Assembly (NCBI RefSeq): GCF_004137795.1
Contig: NZ_NWTM01000002.1
Coordinates: forward strand, 310,001 to 374,000
DNA: 64,000 nt
Direction of reading: 5' to 3'
DNA from: Pectobacterium zantedeschiae
Lineage (GTDB): Bacteria; Pseudomonadota; Gammaproteobacteria; Enterobacterales; Enterobacteriaceae
The position numbers and the translations under genes were made by a program. Positions 1 to 13,447 of this stretch are shown in pieces. Within the stretch, counting starts at the first letter, position 1, and every line of letters starts with the position of its first letter. The notes beneath the pieces are model-generated. The model searched no databases, had not been told where the DNA came from, and was given only the letters and a program-made list of their open reading frames with translations.

Positions 1-1355
1 ATGATTCGCGTTTCTTTACAGCAACTCGCCACGGTGCTGAATGCGCAACTGATTGGTGAAAACATTGATATTGAAGATGTTTCAACCGATACGCGTAAGC
101 TGTCGTCCGGCTGTTTGTTTGTCGCGCTAAAAGGCGAGAAATTCGATGCTCATGATTACGTTGCTGATGCAGCGAGAGGCGGCGCGGCGGCTCTGTTAGT
201 CAGTAAGCACTTACCTATTGATGTTCCGCAACTGCTGGTGAGCGATACGCGTTTGGCGCTGGGCCAATTGGCTGCCTGGGTACGCCAGCAGTCAACGGCG
301 CGCGTTGTCGCACTGACAGGCTCTTCTGGTAAAACGTCGGTTAAAGAGATGACGGCGGCGATTCTGCGTCAGTGCGGCTCCGTACTGTATACCGCCGGTA
401 ACTTTAACAACGATATCGGCGTGCCGTTAACGCTGTTACGTCTGACGGCGGAACACCAGTTTGCGGTGATTGAATTAGGGGCGAATCATATTGGTGAGAT
501 TGCCTATACCACCGATCTGGTCCGGCCGGAAAGCGCGCTGGTCAACAATCTGGCTGCTGCGCATCTGGAAGGTTTTGGTTCATTGGCTGGTGTGGCACAG
601 GCGAAAGGTGAGATTTTTTCTGGTTTGCCGATAGACGGCGTAGCGATCGTGAATGCAGACAGTAACGATTTCCCGCACTGGCAGGTCACGCTAAATCATA
701 AAACCGTCTGGCGTTTCTCACCGCAGGCTGCTTGTGATATCGATTTCTTCGCCAGCGATGTAGACGTTTTAGCGCAAGGTACGCGTTTCACTCTCCATAC
801 GCCATTTGGCGAAACGCAGGTTCTTCTGCCTTTACCCGGCCGACATAATGTATCGAACGCACTGGCGGCGGCCGCGCTGGCAATGTCTGTCGGAGCGACG
901 CTGGAAGCTGTTAAATCTGGATTATCCCAGCTTAAGGCGGTGCCGGGACGACTGTTTCCGATTGCCCTGTCTGAAGGCAAGCTGCTGCTGGATGACAGCT
1001 ACAACGCCAATGTGGGCTCGATGACGGCTGCCGCACAGGTACTGGCGGAGATGCCGGGCTACCGTGTGATGGTTGTCGGTGATATGGGTGAACTGGGGGA
1101 TGAAGCCCCTGAGTGCCACCGTCAGGTGGGAGAAGCCGCACGTGTCGCGGGTATCGATCGCGTTTTGAGTGTGGGAACGTTGAGTGAATTGATCGGCACT
1201 GCCAGCGGTAATGGTGAGCATTTTCAGAATAAAGCCGCACTGGTTTCACGTTTGAAGGTGCTGATGTCAGAACATAATGTCATCAGCGTATTAGTCAAAG
1301 GCTCACGCAGTGCTGCGATGGAGCAGGTTGTACAGGCATTACAGGAGAATGCGCA

Positions 1356-1362
<7 letters not shown>
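1..1362 (+). CDS. murF: UDP-N-acetylmuramoyl-tripeptide--D-alanyl-D-alanine ligase
   Basis: Cytoplasmic Mur ligase that adds D-Ala-D-Ala to UDP-MurNAc-tripeptide using ATP, the last cytoplasmic step of the precursor. The 453-residue product has the Mur ligase P-loop TGSSGKTS at 106-113, the NNDIGVP segment near 136-142 and [10 protein letters not shown] near 332, and it is close to E. coli MurF (452 aa) end to end. The start is the first base of the window, so its ribosome site and any overlap with murE cannot be seen; the N-terminus MIRVSLQQL matches the family start, so the gene is judged complete. It overlaps mraY by 7 nt, as expected for one operon. Confidence 0.97.
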
Positions 1363-2438
<1,076 letters not shown>

Positions 2439-2441
2439 GAC

Positions 2442-3758
2442 ATGGTGGACTATCAGGGTAAAAAAGTCGTCATTATCGGGTTGGGTCTGACCGGGCTCTC
2501 CTGTGTTGATTTCTTTATCGCACGCGGTGTCGTACCGCGCGTGGTGGATACCCGTATCAGTCCGCCAGGTCTGGATAAGCTACCGGAGCAGGTAGAACGA
2601 CATCTTGGTAGCCTGAATGAAGACTGGTTGATGAACGCCGATTTGATCGTCGCGAGCCCCGGTGTTGCGTTGGCGACGCCGATTCTGTGTGATGCCGCCG
2701 ACGCTGGTATTGAGATTGTTGGTGATATCGAACTGTTCTGTCGTGAAGCTCAAGCCCCGATTGTGGCGATTACCGGCTCTAACGGTAAAAGCACGGTGAC
2801 GACGCTGGTTGGTGAAATGGCGCGTGCTGCAGGCTGGCAGGTGGGCGTTGGTGGCAATATTGGCCTACCTGCGCTGCAATTGCTGGAACAGCCTGCTCAG
2901 CTTTATGTTCTGGAACTGTCGAGTTTCCAACTGGAAACGACGAGTAGTCTGCACGCCGCTGCGGCTACCATTCTGAACGTGACGGAAGATCACACCAACC
3001 GTTACCCGTTTGGTCTACAGCAATATCGGGCAGCAAAATTGCGTATTTATGAAAACGCAGATTTGTGTGTTGTGAATGCTGACGATGCGTTAACTATGCC
3101 GGTTCGCGGTGCGGATGCTCGTTGCCGCAGTTTTGGTGTCGATGTTGGCGATTATCACCTTAACCGACAGCAGGGAGAAACCTGGCTGCGAGTGGATGGC
3201 GAACGTGTGCTCAACACTCGCGAAATCAAACTTGTCGGGCAGCATAATTATACGAATGCACTGGCCGCGCTGGCGCTGGCTGATGCAGTAAAGATTCCGC
3301 GCGCGTCTGCGCTGACGGCGTTGACGTCATTTACCGGGTTGCCGCACCGTTTTCAAATGGCCTTTGAGCGCAATGGTGTGCGGTGGATCAATGATTCTAA
3401 AGCTACCAATGTGGGCAGCACCGAAGCGGCATTGAGCGGTTTGGCGGTAGAGGGCACGTTACACCTGTTGTTAGGTGGTGACGGAAAATCTGCCGATTTC
3501 TCGCCGCTGGTTCCGTATTTACAAGGTGAGCATATTCATTTGTATTGCTTTGGTCGCGACGGACAACAGTTGGCTGCGCTGCGCCCAGAAATTTCCGAGC
3601 AGACAGAAACGATGGAACAGGCAATGCGCATCATTGCTGAACGCGTTAAGCCGGGCGATATGGTGTTGTTGTCACCAGCTTGCGCAAGCCTGGATCAGTT
3701 CCGCAGTTTTGAACAGCGGGGCGATGAATTTGCTCGTCTGGCGGAGGAGTTAGGCTGA
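2442..3758 (+). CDS. murD: UDP-N-acetylmuramoyl-L-alanine--D-glutamate ligase
   Basis: Cytoplasmic Mur ligase adding D-glutamate to UDP-MurNAc-L-Ala. The 438-residue product starts [15 protein letters not shown], has the ATP-binding [10 protein letters not shown] at 111-120 and the conserved [11 protein letters not shown] segment near 317, and equals the E. coli protein in length. It follows mraY after 3 nt and its TGA shares one base with the ftsW ATG (TGATG), so ribosomes can pass directly to ftsW. The ribosome site is weak, consistent with coupled translation. Confidence 0.96.
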   Translation: MVDYQGKKVVIIGLGLTGLSCVDFFIARGVVPRVVDTRISPPGLDKLPEQVERHLGSLNEDWLMNADLIVASPGVALATPILCDAADAGIEIVGDIELFCREAQAPIVAITGSNGKSTVTTLVGEMARAAGWQVGVGGNIGLPALQLLEQPAQLYVLELSSFQLETTSSLHAAAATILNVTEDHTNRYPFGLQQYRAAKLRIYENADLCVVNADDALTMPVRGADARCRSFGVDVGDYHLNRQQGETWLRVDGERVLNTREIKLVGQHNYTNALAALALADAVKIPRASALTALTSFTGLPHRFQMAFERNGVRWINDSKATNVGSTEAALSGLAVEGTLHLLLGGDGKSADFSPLVPYLQGEHIHLYCFGRDGQQLAALRPEISEQTETMEQAMRIIAERVKPGDMVLLSPACASLDQFRSFEQRGDEFARLAEELG

Positions 3759-4960
3759 TGCGGTTCTTCGGGCTGGCGTTTATCGAACGCATCAAAAACT
3801 GGGTTATGGGAACGCGTGAGAGCGATACGCTTAGCATCGTTCTGTACGATAGAACGCTGGTGTGGTTGACGCTTGGACTCGCCGTGATTGGTTTTGTGAT
3901 GGTGACATCGGCTTCGATGCCTGTCGGGCAGCGTCTTGCCAGCGACCCGTTTTTGTTCGCGAAGCGTGATGCGATTTATCTCGGGTTGGCGTTTGGCTTG
4001 TCGCTAATCACGCTGCGCGTCCCGATGGAGATGTGGCAACGTTATAGTCCGGTGCTGCTCCTGCTCGCCATGGTTATGCTGCTGGTCGTACTCGTCGTGG
4101 GAAGCTCGGTCAACGGTGCATCGCGCTGGATTTCACTGGGGCCATTGCGTATTCAGCCTGCGGAGTTATCCAAACTGGCGCTGTTTTGCTACCTGTCCAG
4201 CTACATGGTGCGCAAAGTTGAAGAAGTGCGAAATAACTTCTGGGGCTTTTGCAAACCGATGGGCGTGATGGTGGTGTTGGCAGTGCTGCTGTTGGCTCAG
4301 CCTGACCTTGGTACTGTGGTTGTATTGTTTATTACGACACTGGCGATGTTGTTTTTGGCTGGTGCCAAGATGTGGCAGTTTCTGGCGATCATTGGCTGTG
4401 GCGTGTTTGCCGTTGGCCTGCTGATTGTTGCTGAGCCTTACCGTATGCGGCGTGTGACGTCTTTCTGGAATCCATGGGATGATCCATTTGGTAGCGGTTA
4501 TCAGTTGACGCAATCCCTGATGGCGTTTGGGCGCGGCGAATTCTGGGGGCAGGGACTGGGAAATTCAGTACAGAAACTGGAATATCTGCCGGAAGCACAT
4601 ACCGATTTCATTTTCTCTATTTTAGGTGAGGAACTCGGCTATATCGGTGTGGTTTTGGCGTTGTTAATGATATTCTTCGTCGCTTTTCGCGCGATGTCTA
4701 TTGGGAAGCGGGCGCTGGAGATCGATCAGCGTTTTTCAGGCTTTCTGGCGTGTTCGATCGGTGTCTGGTTCAGCTTTCAGACGCTGGTGAACGTTGGCGC
4801 GGCGGCGGGGATGCTACCGACGAAAGGGCTAACGTTGCCGCTGATCAGCTACGGTGGTTCCAGTTTGCTGATTATGTCGACGGCGATTGTTTTGCTGTTA
4901 CGTATTGATTTTGAAACGCGCCTGACAAAAGCGCAGGCGTTTACGAGAGGTGCCCGATGA
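3758..4960 (+). CDS. ftsW: SEDS-family septal peptidoglycan glycosyltransferase FtsW
   Basis: Polytopic membrane protein of the SEDS family that polymerises lipid II at the division septum together with FtsI. The 400-residue sequence shows a short cytoplasmic N-terminus, about ten hydrophobic segments, the periplasmic loop [19 protein letters not shown] near 268-286 and the family-typical [13 protein letters not shown] near 355. The N-terminus is shorter than that of E. coli FtsW (414 aa). It overlaps murD by 1 nt and murG by 4 nt (ATGA), with a GGAGGAG ribosome site at the murD end. Confidence 0.95.
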   Translation: MRFFGLAFIERIKNWVMGTRESDTLSIVLYDRTLVWLTLGLAVIGFVMVTSASMPVGQRLASDPFLFAKRDAIYLGLAFGLSLITLRVPMEMWQRYSPVLLLLAMVMLLVVLVVGSSVNGASRWISLGPLRIQPAELSKLALFCYLSSYMVRKVEEVRNNFWGFCKPMGVMVVLAVLLLAQPDLGTVVVLFITTLAMLFLAGAKMWQFLAIIGCGVFAVGLLIVAEPYRMRRVTSFWNPWDDPFGSGYQLTQSLMAFGRGEFWGQGLGNSVQKLEYLPEAHTDFIFSILGEELGYIGVVLALLMIFFVAFRAMSIGKRALEIDQRFSGFLACSIGVWFSFQTLVNVGAAAGMLPTKGLTLPLISYGGSSLLIMSTAIVLLLRIDFETRLTKAQAFTRGAR

Positions 4961-6048
4961 GTGGCGAAGGCAAGCGTTTGATGGTGATGGCTGGCGGCAC
5001 GGGCGGGCATGTCTTCCCCGGGCTGGCGGTAGCGCATCACCTGATGGCGCAGGGCTGGCAGGTTCGCTGGTTAGGTACGGCGGATCGAATGGAAGCCGAT
5101 TTGGTGCCTAAGCATGGTATCGAAATTGATTTTATCCGCATTTCTGGTTTGCGTGGTAAAGGCATTCGGGCGCAGTTAAGCGCACCGATTCGTATTTTTC
5201 AGGCAGTACGTCAGGCGCGGACGATTATGCGCCGTTACCAGCCTGATGTGGTGCTGGGTATGGGCGGTTACGTTTCTGGTCCCGGTGGACTGGCTGCGTG
5301 GCTATGCGGTATTCCGGTTGTACTGCATGAGCAGAACGGTATTGCAGGGCTGACCAATCGCTGGTTATCCCATATCGCCAAAAAAGTATTGCAGGCTTTT
5401 CCGGGCGCTTTTCCCAAAGCGGATGTCGTGGGTAACCCGGTAAGAACCGATGTACTGGCATTGCCTGCGCCGGAAACACGATTAGCCGATCGATCAGGCC
5501 CTGTGAGAGTGCTGGTTGTTGGTGGCAGTCAGGGGGCAAGAGTGTTGAACCAAACTCTGCCCGGCGTGGCGGCACAGTTGGGCGACCGCGTGACGATTTG
5601 GCATCAGGTTGGTAAAGGTGCGCTACCCACCGTTCAGCAGGCTTATCAGGATGTTGGGCAGACGCAGCACAAGATTACCGAGTTTATTGATGACATGGCG
5701 GCAGCCTACGCTTGGGCGGACGTTGTGGTGTGTCGTTCTGGTGCATTGACCGTCAGTGAAATTGCCGCGGCTGGTCTACCAGCGCTGTTTGTGCCGTTTC
5801 AGCATAAAGATCGGCAGCAGTACTGGAATGCGCTGCCATTGGAAAAGGCTGGCGCCGCAAAAATTATTGAGCAGCCACAGTTCAGCGTGGCGACTGTCAG
5901 TGAGGTGTTGTCCAATTGGGATCGCACAACTTTGCTGACAATGGCGCAAAAAGCCCGCGCAGTGGCGATTCCAGATGCAACCGAGCGGGTTGCGTCGGAA
6001 GTCAGTGCCGCGGCAGGCAGTCGGGCCACACATGTGGCTCATGGTTAA
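4957..6048 (+). CDS. murG: UDP-GlcNAc:lipid I N-acetylglucosaminyltransferase
   Basis: Peripheral inner-membrane glycosyltransferase (GT-B fold, family 28) that converts lipid I to lipid II. The 363-residue protein has the N-terminal glycine loop [10 protein letters not shown] near 13-22, the [10 protein letters not shown] loop near 103 and the second glycine loop GGSQGA near 190, and ends at the usual length (E. coli 355). It overlaps ftsW by 4 nt. A 62-nt gap follows before murC, the first real spacing in this part of the cluster. Confidence 0.96.
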   Translation: MSGEGKRLMVMAGGTGGHVFPGLAVAHHLMAQGWQVRWLGTADRMEADLVPKHGIEIDFIRISGLRGKGIRAQLSAPIRIFQAVRQARTIMRRYQPDVVLGMGGYVSGPGGLAAWLCGIPVVLHEQNGIAGLTNRWLSHIAKKVLQAFPGAFPKADVVGNPVRTDVLALPAPETRLADRSGPVRVLVVGGSQGARVLNQTLPGVAAQLGDRVTIWHQVGKGALPTVQQAYQDVGQTQHKITEFIDDMAAAYAWADVVVCRSGALTVSEIAAAGLPALFVPFQHKDRQQYWNALPLEKAGAAKIIEQPQFSVATVSEVLSNWDRTTLLTMAQKARAVAIPDATERVASEVSAAAGSRATHVAHG

Positions 6049-6110
6049 TTAATACAACGTTGTCGGGCAGAAGGCTGTGCGACGACGCTACAAGGTAGCG
6101 ATAGAATAAA

Positions 6111-7571
6111 GTGAATACTCAACAACTGGCGAAACTACGTTCAATCGTGCCCGAGATGCATCGCGTCCGGCACATACACTTTGTCGGCATCGGCGGTGCT
6201 GGCATGGGTGGTATCGCCGAAGTGTTGGCCAACGAAGGTTATGAAATTAGTGGTTCCGATCTGGCACCGAATGCGGTGACGCAACAGTTGACCGAACTTG
6301 GCGCGCAGATTTATTTCCACCATCGTGCAGAGAATGTTCTGAACGCCAGTGTGGTCGTGGTGTCGAGTGCGATTACTGCGGATAACCCTGAGATTGTTGC
6401 TGCGCATGACGCACGTATTCCAGTGATCCGTCGTGCCGAGATGTTAGCGGAACTGATGCGTTTTCGTCACGGTATTGCGATCGCGGGTACGCACGGTAAG
6501 ACGACCACGACGGCGATGGTCACCAGTATTTACGCGGAAGCGGGATTGGATCCAACGTTTGTAAACGGTGGGTTGGTTAAAGCGGCAGGAACGCATGCAC
6601 GTTTGGGTTCAAGCCGTTACCTGATTGCAGAAGCAGATGAAAGCGATGCCTCCTTCCTGCATTTGCAACCCATGGTGGCGATTGTGACCAACATCGAAGC
6701 CGACCATATGGACACTTATCAGGGAGATTTTGAGAACCTGAAGCAGACGTTCATCAATTTCCTGCACAATTTGCCGTTTTACGGTCAGGCAGTGATGTGT
6801 ATTGATGATGCGGTAATCCGCGAGCTTCTGCCGCGTGTTGGTCGCCATATCACCACGTATGGTTTTAGCGATGATGCAGATGTACGCGTTGCTGGATATC
6901 GCCAGACTGGCGCACAAGGGCACTTTACGCTGGAGCGGAAAGACAAACCGCTGCTAAACGTCACGCTGAATGCGCCGGGGCGCCACAACGCGCTCAACGC
7001 AGCGGCGGCGGTTGCTGTAGCGACGGATGAAGGTATTGATGACGAAGCGATTCTGCGTGCGCTTGAGCGTTTTCAGGGGACCGGTCGTCGCTTTGATTTC
7101 CTCGGTGAGTACCCGCTTGAACTGGTGAACGGGCAAAGCGGTACGGCGATGTTGGTGGATGATTACGGCCACCATCCGACGGAAGTCGATGCCACGATTA
7201 AAGCTGCCCGCGCCGGGTGGCCGGATAAACGGTTGGTTATGATTTTTCAGCCACATCGCTATACGCGAACTCGCGATTTGTATGACGATTTCGCGCACGT
7301 GTTATCGCAAGTTGACGTGCTGCTGATGCTGGATGTGTATTCCGCAGGAGAGTCGCCGATTCCAGGCGCGGACAGCCGTTCGCTATGCCGCACGATTCGT
7401 GGAAGAGGTAAGATTGATCCGATTCTGGTGACGGATGTGGATACTTTACCGGAACTGTTGTCACAGGCGCTGCGAGGTGAAGACCTGATTTTGGTTCAGG
7501 GAGCCGGCAACATCGGTAAACTGGCACGTAAACTGGCTGATTCCAGATTACAGCCGCAGATAAGCGAATGA
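6111..7571 (+). CDS. murC: UDP-N-acetylmuramate--L-alanine ligase (GTG start)
   Basis: First Mur ligase, adding L-alanine to UDP-MurNAc. The 486-residue protein begins [16 protein letters not shown] exactly as in E. coli, which fixes the GTG at 6111 as the start. It shows the Rossmann loop GIGGAGMGG at 27-35 and the ATP-binding [10 protein letters not shown] at 125-134, followed by the NIEADHMD segment. Its TGA overlaps a possible upstream ATG of ddlB, but the ddlB start chosen here lies 8 nt past it. Confidence 0.96.
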   Translation: MNTQQLAKLRSIVPEMHRVRHIHFVGIGGAGMGGIAEVLANEGYEISGSDLAPNAVTQQLTELGAQIYFHHRAENVLNASVVVVSSAITADNPEIVAAHDARIPVIRRAEMLAELMRFRHGIAIAGTHGKTTTTAMVTSIYAEAGLDPTFVNGGLVKAAGTHARLGSSRYLIAEADESDASFLHLQPMVAIVTNIEADHMDTYQGDFENLKQTFINFLHNLPFYGQAVMCIDDAVIRELLPRVGRHITTYGFSDDADVRVAGYRQTGAQGHFTLERKDKPLLNVTLNAPGRHNALNAAAAVAVATDEGIDDEAILRALERFQGTGRRFDFLGEYPLELVNGQSGTAMLVDDYGHHPTEVDATIKAARAGWPDKRLVMIFQPHRYTRTRDLYDDFAHVLSQVDVLLMLDVYSAGESPIPGADSRSLCRTIRGRGKIDPILVTDVDTLPELLSQALRGEDLILVQGAGNIGKLARKLADSRLQPQISE

Positions 7572-7579
7572 GGAACATC

Positions 7580-8500
7580 ATGACTGAGAAAGTTGCTGTA
7601 TTGCTTGGTGGGACCTCTGCCGAACGTGAAGTGTCGTTACTTTCCGGTCAGGCGGTTTTGGCTGGTCTGAAAGAAGCGGGAGTCAATGCACATGCGGTCG
7701 ATACCCGTGACTTCCCTGTGACGAAGCTGAAGGAAGAAGGCTTTACCAACGTTTTCATCGCCTTGCATGGCCGTGGTGGTGAGGATGGTACATTGCAGGG
7801 CGTCCTGGAATTCCTGGGGCTGCCTTATACTGGTAGCGGCGTTATGGCATCTGCACTGACGATGGATAAGCGCCGTACCAAGCAGGTATGGCAAGCGGTA
7901 GGGTTGCCAGTATCGCCTTACGTGGCGCTCGATCGTCGTCAATATTCAGAGACGGCTGCAAATGCATTGTTGGCACAGTTTACCCACCTCGGGTTGCCGC
8001 TGATCGTCAAGCCAAGCCGTGAAGGTTCCAGCGTTGGCATGAGCAAAGTAAATACGCTCAGCGAACTGCCAGCAGCACTGGAAGAAGCATTCCGCCATGA
8101 TGATGATGTTCTGGTCGAGAAATGGCTGAATGGCCCAGAGTATACGGTTGCTATTCTGGGTGATGAGGTATTGCCTTCCATTCGTATTCAGCCTGCGGGT
8201 ACGTTTTACGACTATGAAGCGAAATATTTATCGGATGATACGCAGTATTTCTGTCCGAGTGGTTTGTCGGATGAGCAAGAGCAGGCATTAGCTGTATTGG
8301 CTATGGCGGCTTATCGTGCGGTGGATTGCAGCGGATGGGGACGTGTTGATTTTATGCTGGATAGCGACGGCGCTTTTTATCTGCTTGAGGTGAATACCTC
8401 TCCGGGGATGACGAGCCACAGTCTGGTTCCTATGGCTGCCCGCCAACGCGGACTGACTTTCTCGCAACTGGTCGTGAAAATTCTGGAGCTCGCTGGCTGA
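7580..8500 (+). CDS. ddlB: D-alanine--D-alanine ligase B
   Basis: ATP-grasp ligase that makes the D-Ala-D-Ala dipeptide used by MurF. From the ATG at 7580 the protein is 306 residues, the same as E. coli DdlB, beginning [20 protein letters not shown] with the conserved E15. Further motifs are [13 protein letters not shown], the GWGR/D segment and [12 protein letters not shown] near the C-terminus. An in-frame ATG at 7568 would add four residues, but GAGGA at 7570-7574 lies 5 nt before 7580, which favours the later start. ftsQ begins 1 nt after the stop. Confidence 0.95.
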   Translation: MTEKVAVLLGGTSAEREVSLLSGQAVLAGLKEAGVNAHAVDTRDFPVTKLKEEGFTNVFIALHGRGGEDGTLQGVLEFLGLPYTGSGVMASALTMDKRRTKQVWQAVGLPVSPYVALDRRQYSETAANALLAQFTHLGLPLIVKPSREGSSVGMSKVNTLSELPAALEEAFRHDDDVLVEKWLNGPEYTVAILGDEVLPSIRIQPAGTFYDYEAKYLSDDTQYFCPSGLSDEQEQALAVLAMAAYRAVDCSGWGRVDFMLDSDGAFYLLEVNTSPGMTSHSLVPMAARQRGLTFSQLVVKILELAG

Positions 8501-8501
8501 T

Positions 8502-9326
8502 ATGTCGCAGGCAGCCCTGAATACACGCGGACGAGAGCCTGAAACGAAAGGAACACGTCGCAGTAATGGAGGCCAATTGGCAGGAATAATTTTCCTGCTG
8601 ATGGTGATAGGGACGATCGTCTGGGGAAGCTGGATGGTTGTGGGGTGGATGAAAGACGCCAGCCGTTTACCACTCTCTCGTATGGCAGTAACAGGGGAAA
8701 GGCAATACACAACCAACGACGATATCCGTCAGGCAATTTTGTCGTTGGGGTCGCCGGGAACGTTCATGACACAGGATGTGAACGTGCTCCAGCAACAAAT
8801 CGAGCGTCTGCCGTGGATAAAACAGGCTAGCGTACGTAAGCAATGGCCAGACGAATTAAAGATTCATCTGGTTGAATATGTTCCGGTTGCGCGTTGGAAT
8901 GACCAGTTAATGGTTGATGCGGAAGGAAACTCGTTCAGTGTACCCGCCGAACGTATAGGTAATCGCAAGATGCCTTTGCTGTATGGCCCTGAAGGCAGTG
9001 AAGCAGAAGTGCTGGAAGGCTATCGGGCAATGAATCAGACGCTGGCTGCCGGGAAGTTTACGTTAAAAATGGTTGTGATGAGTGCGCGGCATTCTTGGCA
9101 ACTAGGATTGGATGATGATACTCGCCTTGAATTGGGGCGAGACGATAGAGCCAAACGTCTGCAACGCTTTATCGAGCTGTATCCGCTGTTGCAGCGGCAG
9201 GCTCAAAGCGAAAACAAACGTATCAGCCATGTGGACTTACGGTATGACAGCGGTGCCGCCATAGGCTGGGCTCCAGCCTTGCTTGATCAACAAAATGTTG
9301 ATCGGCAACGAGTTGGTCAGCAATAA
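8502..9326 (+). CDS. ftsQ: Cell division protein FtsQ with early stop
   Basis: Bitopic inner-membrane divisome protein that links FtsB/FtsL to the Z-ring machinery. The 274-residue product begins [12 protein letters not shown], has one transmembrane helix around 26-50, then a POTRA domain ([17 protein letters not shown]) and the FtsQ domain with [19 protein letters not shown]. It stops with TAA at 9324, 53 nt before ftsA. In the same frame the next 18 codons encode a Gln/Asn/Lys-rich tail ending QAKQQ at a TGA (9381) that overlaps the ftsA ATG, as in E. coli. The annotated stop therefore looks like a recent truncation of a dispensable tail. Confidence 0.95.
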   Translation: MSQAALNTRGREPETKGTRRSNGGQLAGIIFLLMVIGTIVWGSWMVVGWMKDASRLPLSRMAVTGERQYTTNDDIRQAILSLGSPGTFMTQDVNVLQQQIERLPWIKQASVRKQWPDELKIHLVEYVPVARWNDQLMVDAEGNSFSVPAERIGNRKMPLLYGPEGSEAEVLEGYRAMNQTLAAGKFTLKMVVMSARHSWQLGLDDDTRLELGRDDRAKRLQRFIELYPLLQRQAQSENKRISHVDLRYDSGAAIGWAPALLDQQNVDRQRVGQQ

Positions 9327-9379
9327 GACATTGATCAGCAACAGAACAGTAACCAGAAACAGACACAGGCTAAACAACA

Positions 9380-10636
9380 ATGATCAAGTCGACGGACAGA
9401 AAACTGGTAGTTGGGCTGGAAATCGGTACAGCAAAAGTGGCTGCGCTGGTAGGGGAAGTTCTGCCCGATGGCATGGTCAATATTATTGGCGTAGGCAGTT
9501 GCCCGTCACGCGGTATGGATAAAGGCGGCGTAAACGATCTGGAATCGGTCGTTAAATGTGTTCAGCGTGCTATTGATCAGGCTGAGCTGATGGCAGACTG
9601 CCAGATCTCTTCCGTATATCTGGCGCTATCGGGAAAACACATCAGTTGCCAGAATGAGATAGGGATGGTGCCTATTTCAGAAGAAGAGGTGACGCAGGAC
9701 GACGTGGAAAGTGTGGTGCATACCGCCAAGTCCGTGCGTGTACGTGATGAACACCGTGTTCTCCATGTGATTCCACAGGAGTATGCGATTGATTATCAGG
9801 AAGGGATTAAAAACCCGGTTGGCTTATCCGGCGTGCGTATGCAGGCGAAAGTCCACCTGATAACCTGCCATAACGATATGGCCAAGAATATTGTTAAAGC
9901 TGTTGAACGCTGTGGCTTAAAGGTCGACCAACTGATTTTTGCAGGTCTGGCGTCCAGTTATGCGGTTCTGACAGAAGATGAACGTGAGCTGGGCGTGTGC
10001 GTCGTTGATATCGGTGGCGGTACAATGGATATCGCGGTCTATACCGGTGGTGCATTGCGGCACACTAAAGTGATTCCGTATGCAGGCAATGTGGTTACCA
10101 GCGATATTGCCTATGCGTTTGGTACGCCGCCGACGGATGCTGAAGCGATCAAAGTGCGTCATGGTTGTGCATTAGGCGCGATCGTTGGCAAAGATGAGAA
10201 TGTGGAGGTCCCGAGCGTTGGAGGACGTCCACCCCGCAGTCTGCAAAGACAGACATTGGCGGAAGTGATTGAACCACGTTACACCGAACTGTTGAATTTG
10301 GTGAACGATGAACTTTTACAGTTGCAGGAGCAGTTGCGTCAACAAGGCGTGAAACATCATCTGGCGGCAGGGATTGTGCTGACGGGCGGTGCCGCGCAAA
10401 TAGACGGTCTGGCGGCCTGTGCGCAGCGTGTGTTCCATACACAGGTGCGTATTGGACAACCAATGAATATAACAGGGCTGACGGATTATGCCCAAGAGCC
10501 TTATTACTCAACGGCGGTTGGGTTGCTCCATTATGGAAAAGAATCTCACCTGGGTGGTGAGCATGAAGTCGAAAAACGAGCCTCAGTGAGCAACTGGTTC
10601 AAACGAATCAACAGCTGGTTGAGGAAAGAATTTTAA
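9380..10636 (+). CDS. ftsA: Actin-like divisome protein FtsA
   Basis: Cytoplasmic actin homologue that tethers FtsZ to the membrane and recruits later division proteins. The 418-residue protein is nearly identical to E. coli FtsA (420 aa): ATP-binding GLEIGTAKVAALVGE near 13, VVDIGGGTMDIAVY near 208, TGGAAQIDGL near 336, and a C-terminal amphipathic helix NWFKRINSWLRKEF that serves as the membrane target. The start ATG overlaps the ancestral but not the current ftsQ stop. ftsZ follows after 68 nt. Confidence 0.97.
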   Translation: MIKSTDRKLVVGLEIGTAKVAALVGEVLPDGMVNIIGVGSCPSRGMDKGGVNDLESVVKCVQRAIDQAELMADCQISSVYLALSGKHISCQNEIGMVPISEEEVTQDDVESVVHTAKSVRVRDEHRVLHVIPQEYAIDYQEGIKNPVGLSGVRMQAKVHLITCHNDMAKNIVKAVERCGLKVDQLIFAGLASSYAVLTEDERELGVCVVDIGGGTMDIAVYTGGALRHTKVIPYAGNVVTSDIAYAFGTPPTDAEAIKVRHGCALGAIVGKDENVEVPSVGGRPPRSLQRQTLAEVIEPRYTELLNLVNDELLQLQEQLRQQGVKHHLAAGIVLTGGAAQIDGLAACAQRVFHTQVRIGQPMNITGLTDYAQEPYYSTAVGLLHYGKESHLGGEHEVEKRASVSNWFKRINSWLRKEF

Positions 10637-10704
10637 TTTTATCAAAGAGATCACCTGGCACAGTTTTATGATCTCGCAGTTACAGGCACAAACGGAGAGA
10701 AATT

Positions 10705-11856
10705 ATGTTTGAACCAATGGAATTAACCAACGACGCGGTGATTAAAGTCATCGGCGTCGGTGGCGGCGGTGGTAATGCCGTCGAACACATGGTGCGTGAG
10801 CGCATCGAAGGCGTCGAATTCTTTGCGGTCAACACGGATGCGCAAGCATTACGTAAAACGGCCGTGGGTCAGACGATTCAGATCGGTAGCGGCATCACTA
10901 AAGGTCTTGGCGCTGGCGCTAACCCGGAAGTCGGCCGTAATTCGGCTGAAGAAGATCGTGAAGCATTGCGTTCAGCACTGGAAGGTGCGGACATGGTGTT
11001 TATCGCTGCAGGTATGGGCGGTGGCACAGGTACAGGTGCTGCACCGGTTGTGGCCGAAGTAGCAAAAGACCTGGGCATTCTGACCGTCGCTGTGGTGACC
11101 AAGCCTTTCAACTTTGAAGGCAAAAAGCGTATGGCGTTTGCGGAGCAGGGTATCGCCGAGCTGTCTAAGCACGTCGACTCGCTGATCACTATTCCAAACG
11201 ACAAACTGCTGAAAGTGCTGGGACGCGGTATCTCCCTGCTGGATGCATTTGGTGCGGCAAACGATGTACTGAAAGGCGCGGTGCAGGGTATTGCCGAGCT
11301 GATCACTCGCCCTGGTCTGATGAACGTCGACTTTGCAGACGTGCGTACCGTAATGTCCGAAATGGGTTATGCCATGATGGGTTCCGGCGTTGCGCGTGGT
11401 GAAGACCGTGCGGAAGAAGCGGCTGAAATGGCGATCTCCAGCCCACTGTTGGAAGATATCGATCTGTCCGGCGCACGCGGCGTATTGGTCAACATCACTG
11501 CGGGCTTTGACCTGCGTCTGGATGAGTTCGAGACGGTAGGTAACACTATTCGTGCATTCGCGTCCGACAATGCGACCGTGGTGATTGGTACGTCGCTTGA
11601 CCCTGAAATGAATGATGAACTGCGTGTGACGGTTGTTGCAACGGGTATTGGCATGGACAAGCGTCCTGAGATTACTCTGGTAACGAACAAGCAGGCCAGC
11701 CAACCTGTGATGGATCATCGTTACCAGCAACACGGTATGACGCCGCTGGCGCAGGAAAAACCGGCTGCCAAAGTGGTTAACGACCAGAATCCGCAGACGA
11801 ATAAAGAGCCAGACTATCTGGATATCCCGGCGTTTCTGCGTAAGCAAGCAGACTAA
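10705..11856 (+). CDS. ftsZ: Cell division GTPase FtsZ
   Basis: Tubulin-like GTPase that forms the Z ring. The 383-residue protein has the tubulin signature GGGTGTG near 105-111, the N-terminal [14 protein letters not shown] nucleotide loop, the T7 loop NVDFADVR, a short variable linker, and the conserved C-terminal peptide [14 protein letters not shown], which binds FtsA, ZipA, ZapD and MinC. E. coli FtsZ is 383 aa. The start is preceded by GGAGA at a spacing of 7 nt. Confidence 0.98.
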   Translation: MFEPMELTNDAVIKVIGVGGGGGNAVEHMVRERIEGVEFFAVNTDAQALRKTAVGQTIQIGSGITKGLGAGANPEVGRNSAEEDREALRSALEGADMVFIAAGMGGGTGTGAAPVVAEVAKDLGILTVAVVTKPFNFEGKKRMAFAEQGIAELSKHVDSLITIPNDKLLKVLGRGISLLDAFGAANDVLKGAVQGIAELITRPGLMNVDFADVRTVMSEMGYAMMGSGVARGEDRAEEAAEMAISSPLLEDIDLSGARGVLVNITAGFDLRLDEFETVGNTIRAFASDNATVVIGTSLDPEMNDELRVTVVATGIGMDKRPEITLVTNKQASQPVMDHRYQQHGMTPLAQEKPAAKVVNDQNPQTNKEPDYLDIPAFLRKQAD

Positions 11857-11927
11857 TTTGCTGCCAGATAACGTTGGAATCTCCGCTCTTTGTGCTAAAC
11901 TGTGCCACCGAGCCTGGTGTATACTAG

Positions 11928-12878
<951 letters not shown>

Positions 12879-12893
12879 CGCTTGATATAGTCG

Positions 12894-13421
12894 TCACTTC
12901 TTATTACGACTGGTTTTACTGGTACTCTCTCCGGCCAGTGATGCCAGTCGTTCTAATATCTTTCTGAGTTTTTCCGGGCTATTGCCTGCTAACGTCCTCA
13001 ATGTCTCCGCACTTTGTTCGCTCAACTGACGCAACGGTTTGTTGTCGGTATTTTCCGTCTCGTAAATGTCACTATTTTTCACGATTTCATGCCCTTTTGC
13101 GGCAAGCGTTGGATTAATCCTGATGTCGATTGAAGCCAATGATGGTAGTATTTGTGCGCGTAATGCAGAGAGCAACGCAGGTTGTTCGTAACGTAACCGC
13201 ATCAGCCAACTGGCGTTGGCGGTTTCCAGTATCAGTAAGCCTTGCCGATAATTAGCGACGCGGCACCATGGGTGCAACGGTGCAGGCAGTAATCCGCGCA
13301 CGGCACGGTTAAGTTTTAATAAGGCGATAGCGCGCTGTTGCACATCTTGAAGCGGGCCTTTACCCGACATGGATGCGCTATCAAACAGAAATTCCAGTGA
13401 TTGTGGGCGGCTATCACGCAT
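12894..13421 (-). CDS. DUF721 / DciA-family protein
   Basis: 175-residue protein of the DUF721 family, whose best-studied member DciA loads or assists the replicative helicase DnaB. The N-terminal domain (MRDSRPQSLEFLFD, then a helix QRAIALLKLNRAVRGLLPAPLHPWCRVANYRQGLL broken here as separate short motifs QRAIALLKL and HPWCRVANY, and LVIETANASW-like LILETANASW) is typical; the C-terminal third is polar and ends in a basic tail SKTSRNKK. The start at 13421 is supported by GGAG 8 nt upstream and by its similarity to family N-termini; the frame stays open further upstream but would run through the secM start. Only 26 nt separate its start codon from that of secM on the other strand. Function in this organism is an inference. 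Confidence 0.75.
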   Translation of the reverse strand: MRDSRPQSLEFLFDSASMSGKGPLQDVQQRAIALLKLNRAVRGLLPAPLHPWCRVANYRQGLLILETANASWLMRLRYEQPALLSALRAQILPSLASIDIRINPTLAAKGHEIVKNSDIYETENTDNKPLRQLSEQSAETLRTLAGNSPEKLRKILERLASLAGESTSKTSRNKK

Positions 13422-13447
13422 AGACCTGGCTCCGGTGGATGTTACTC

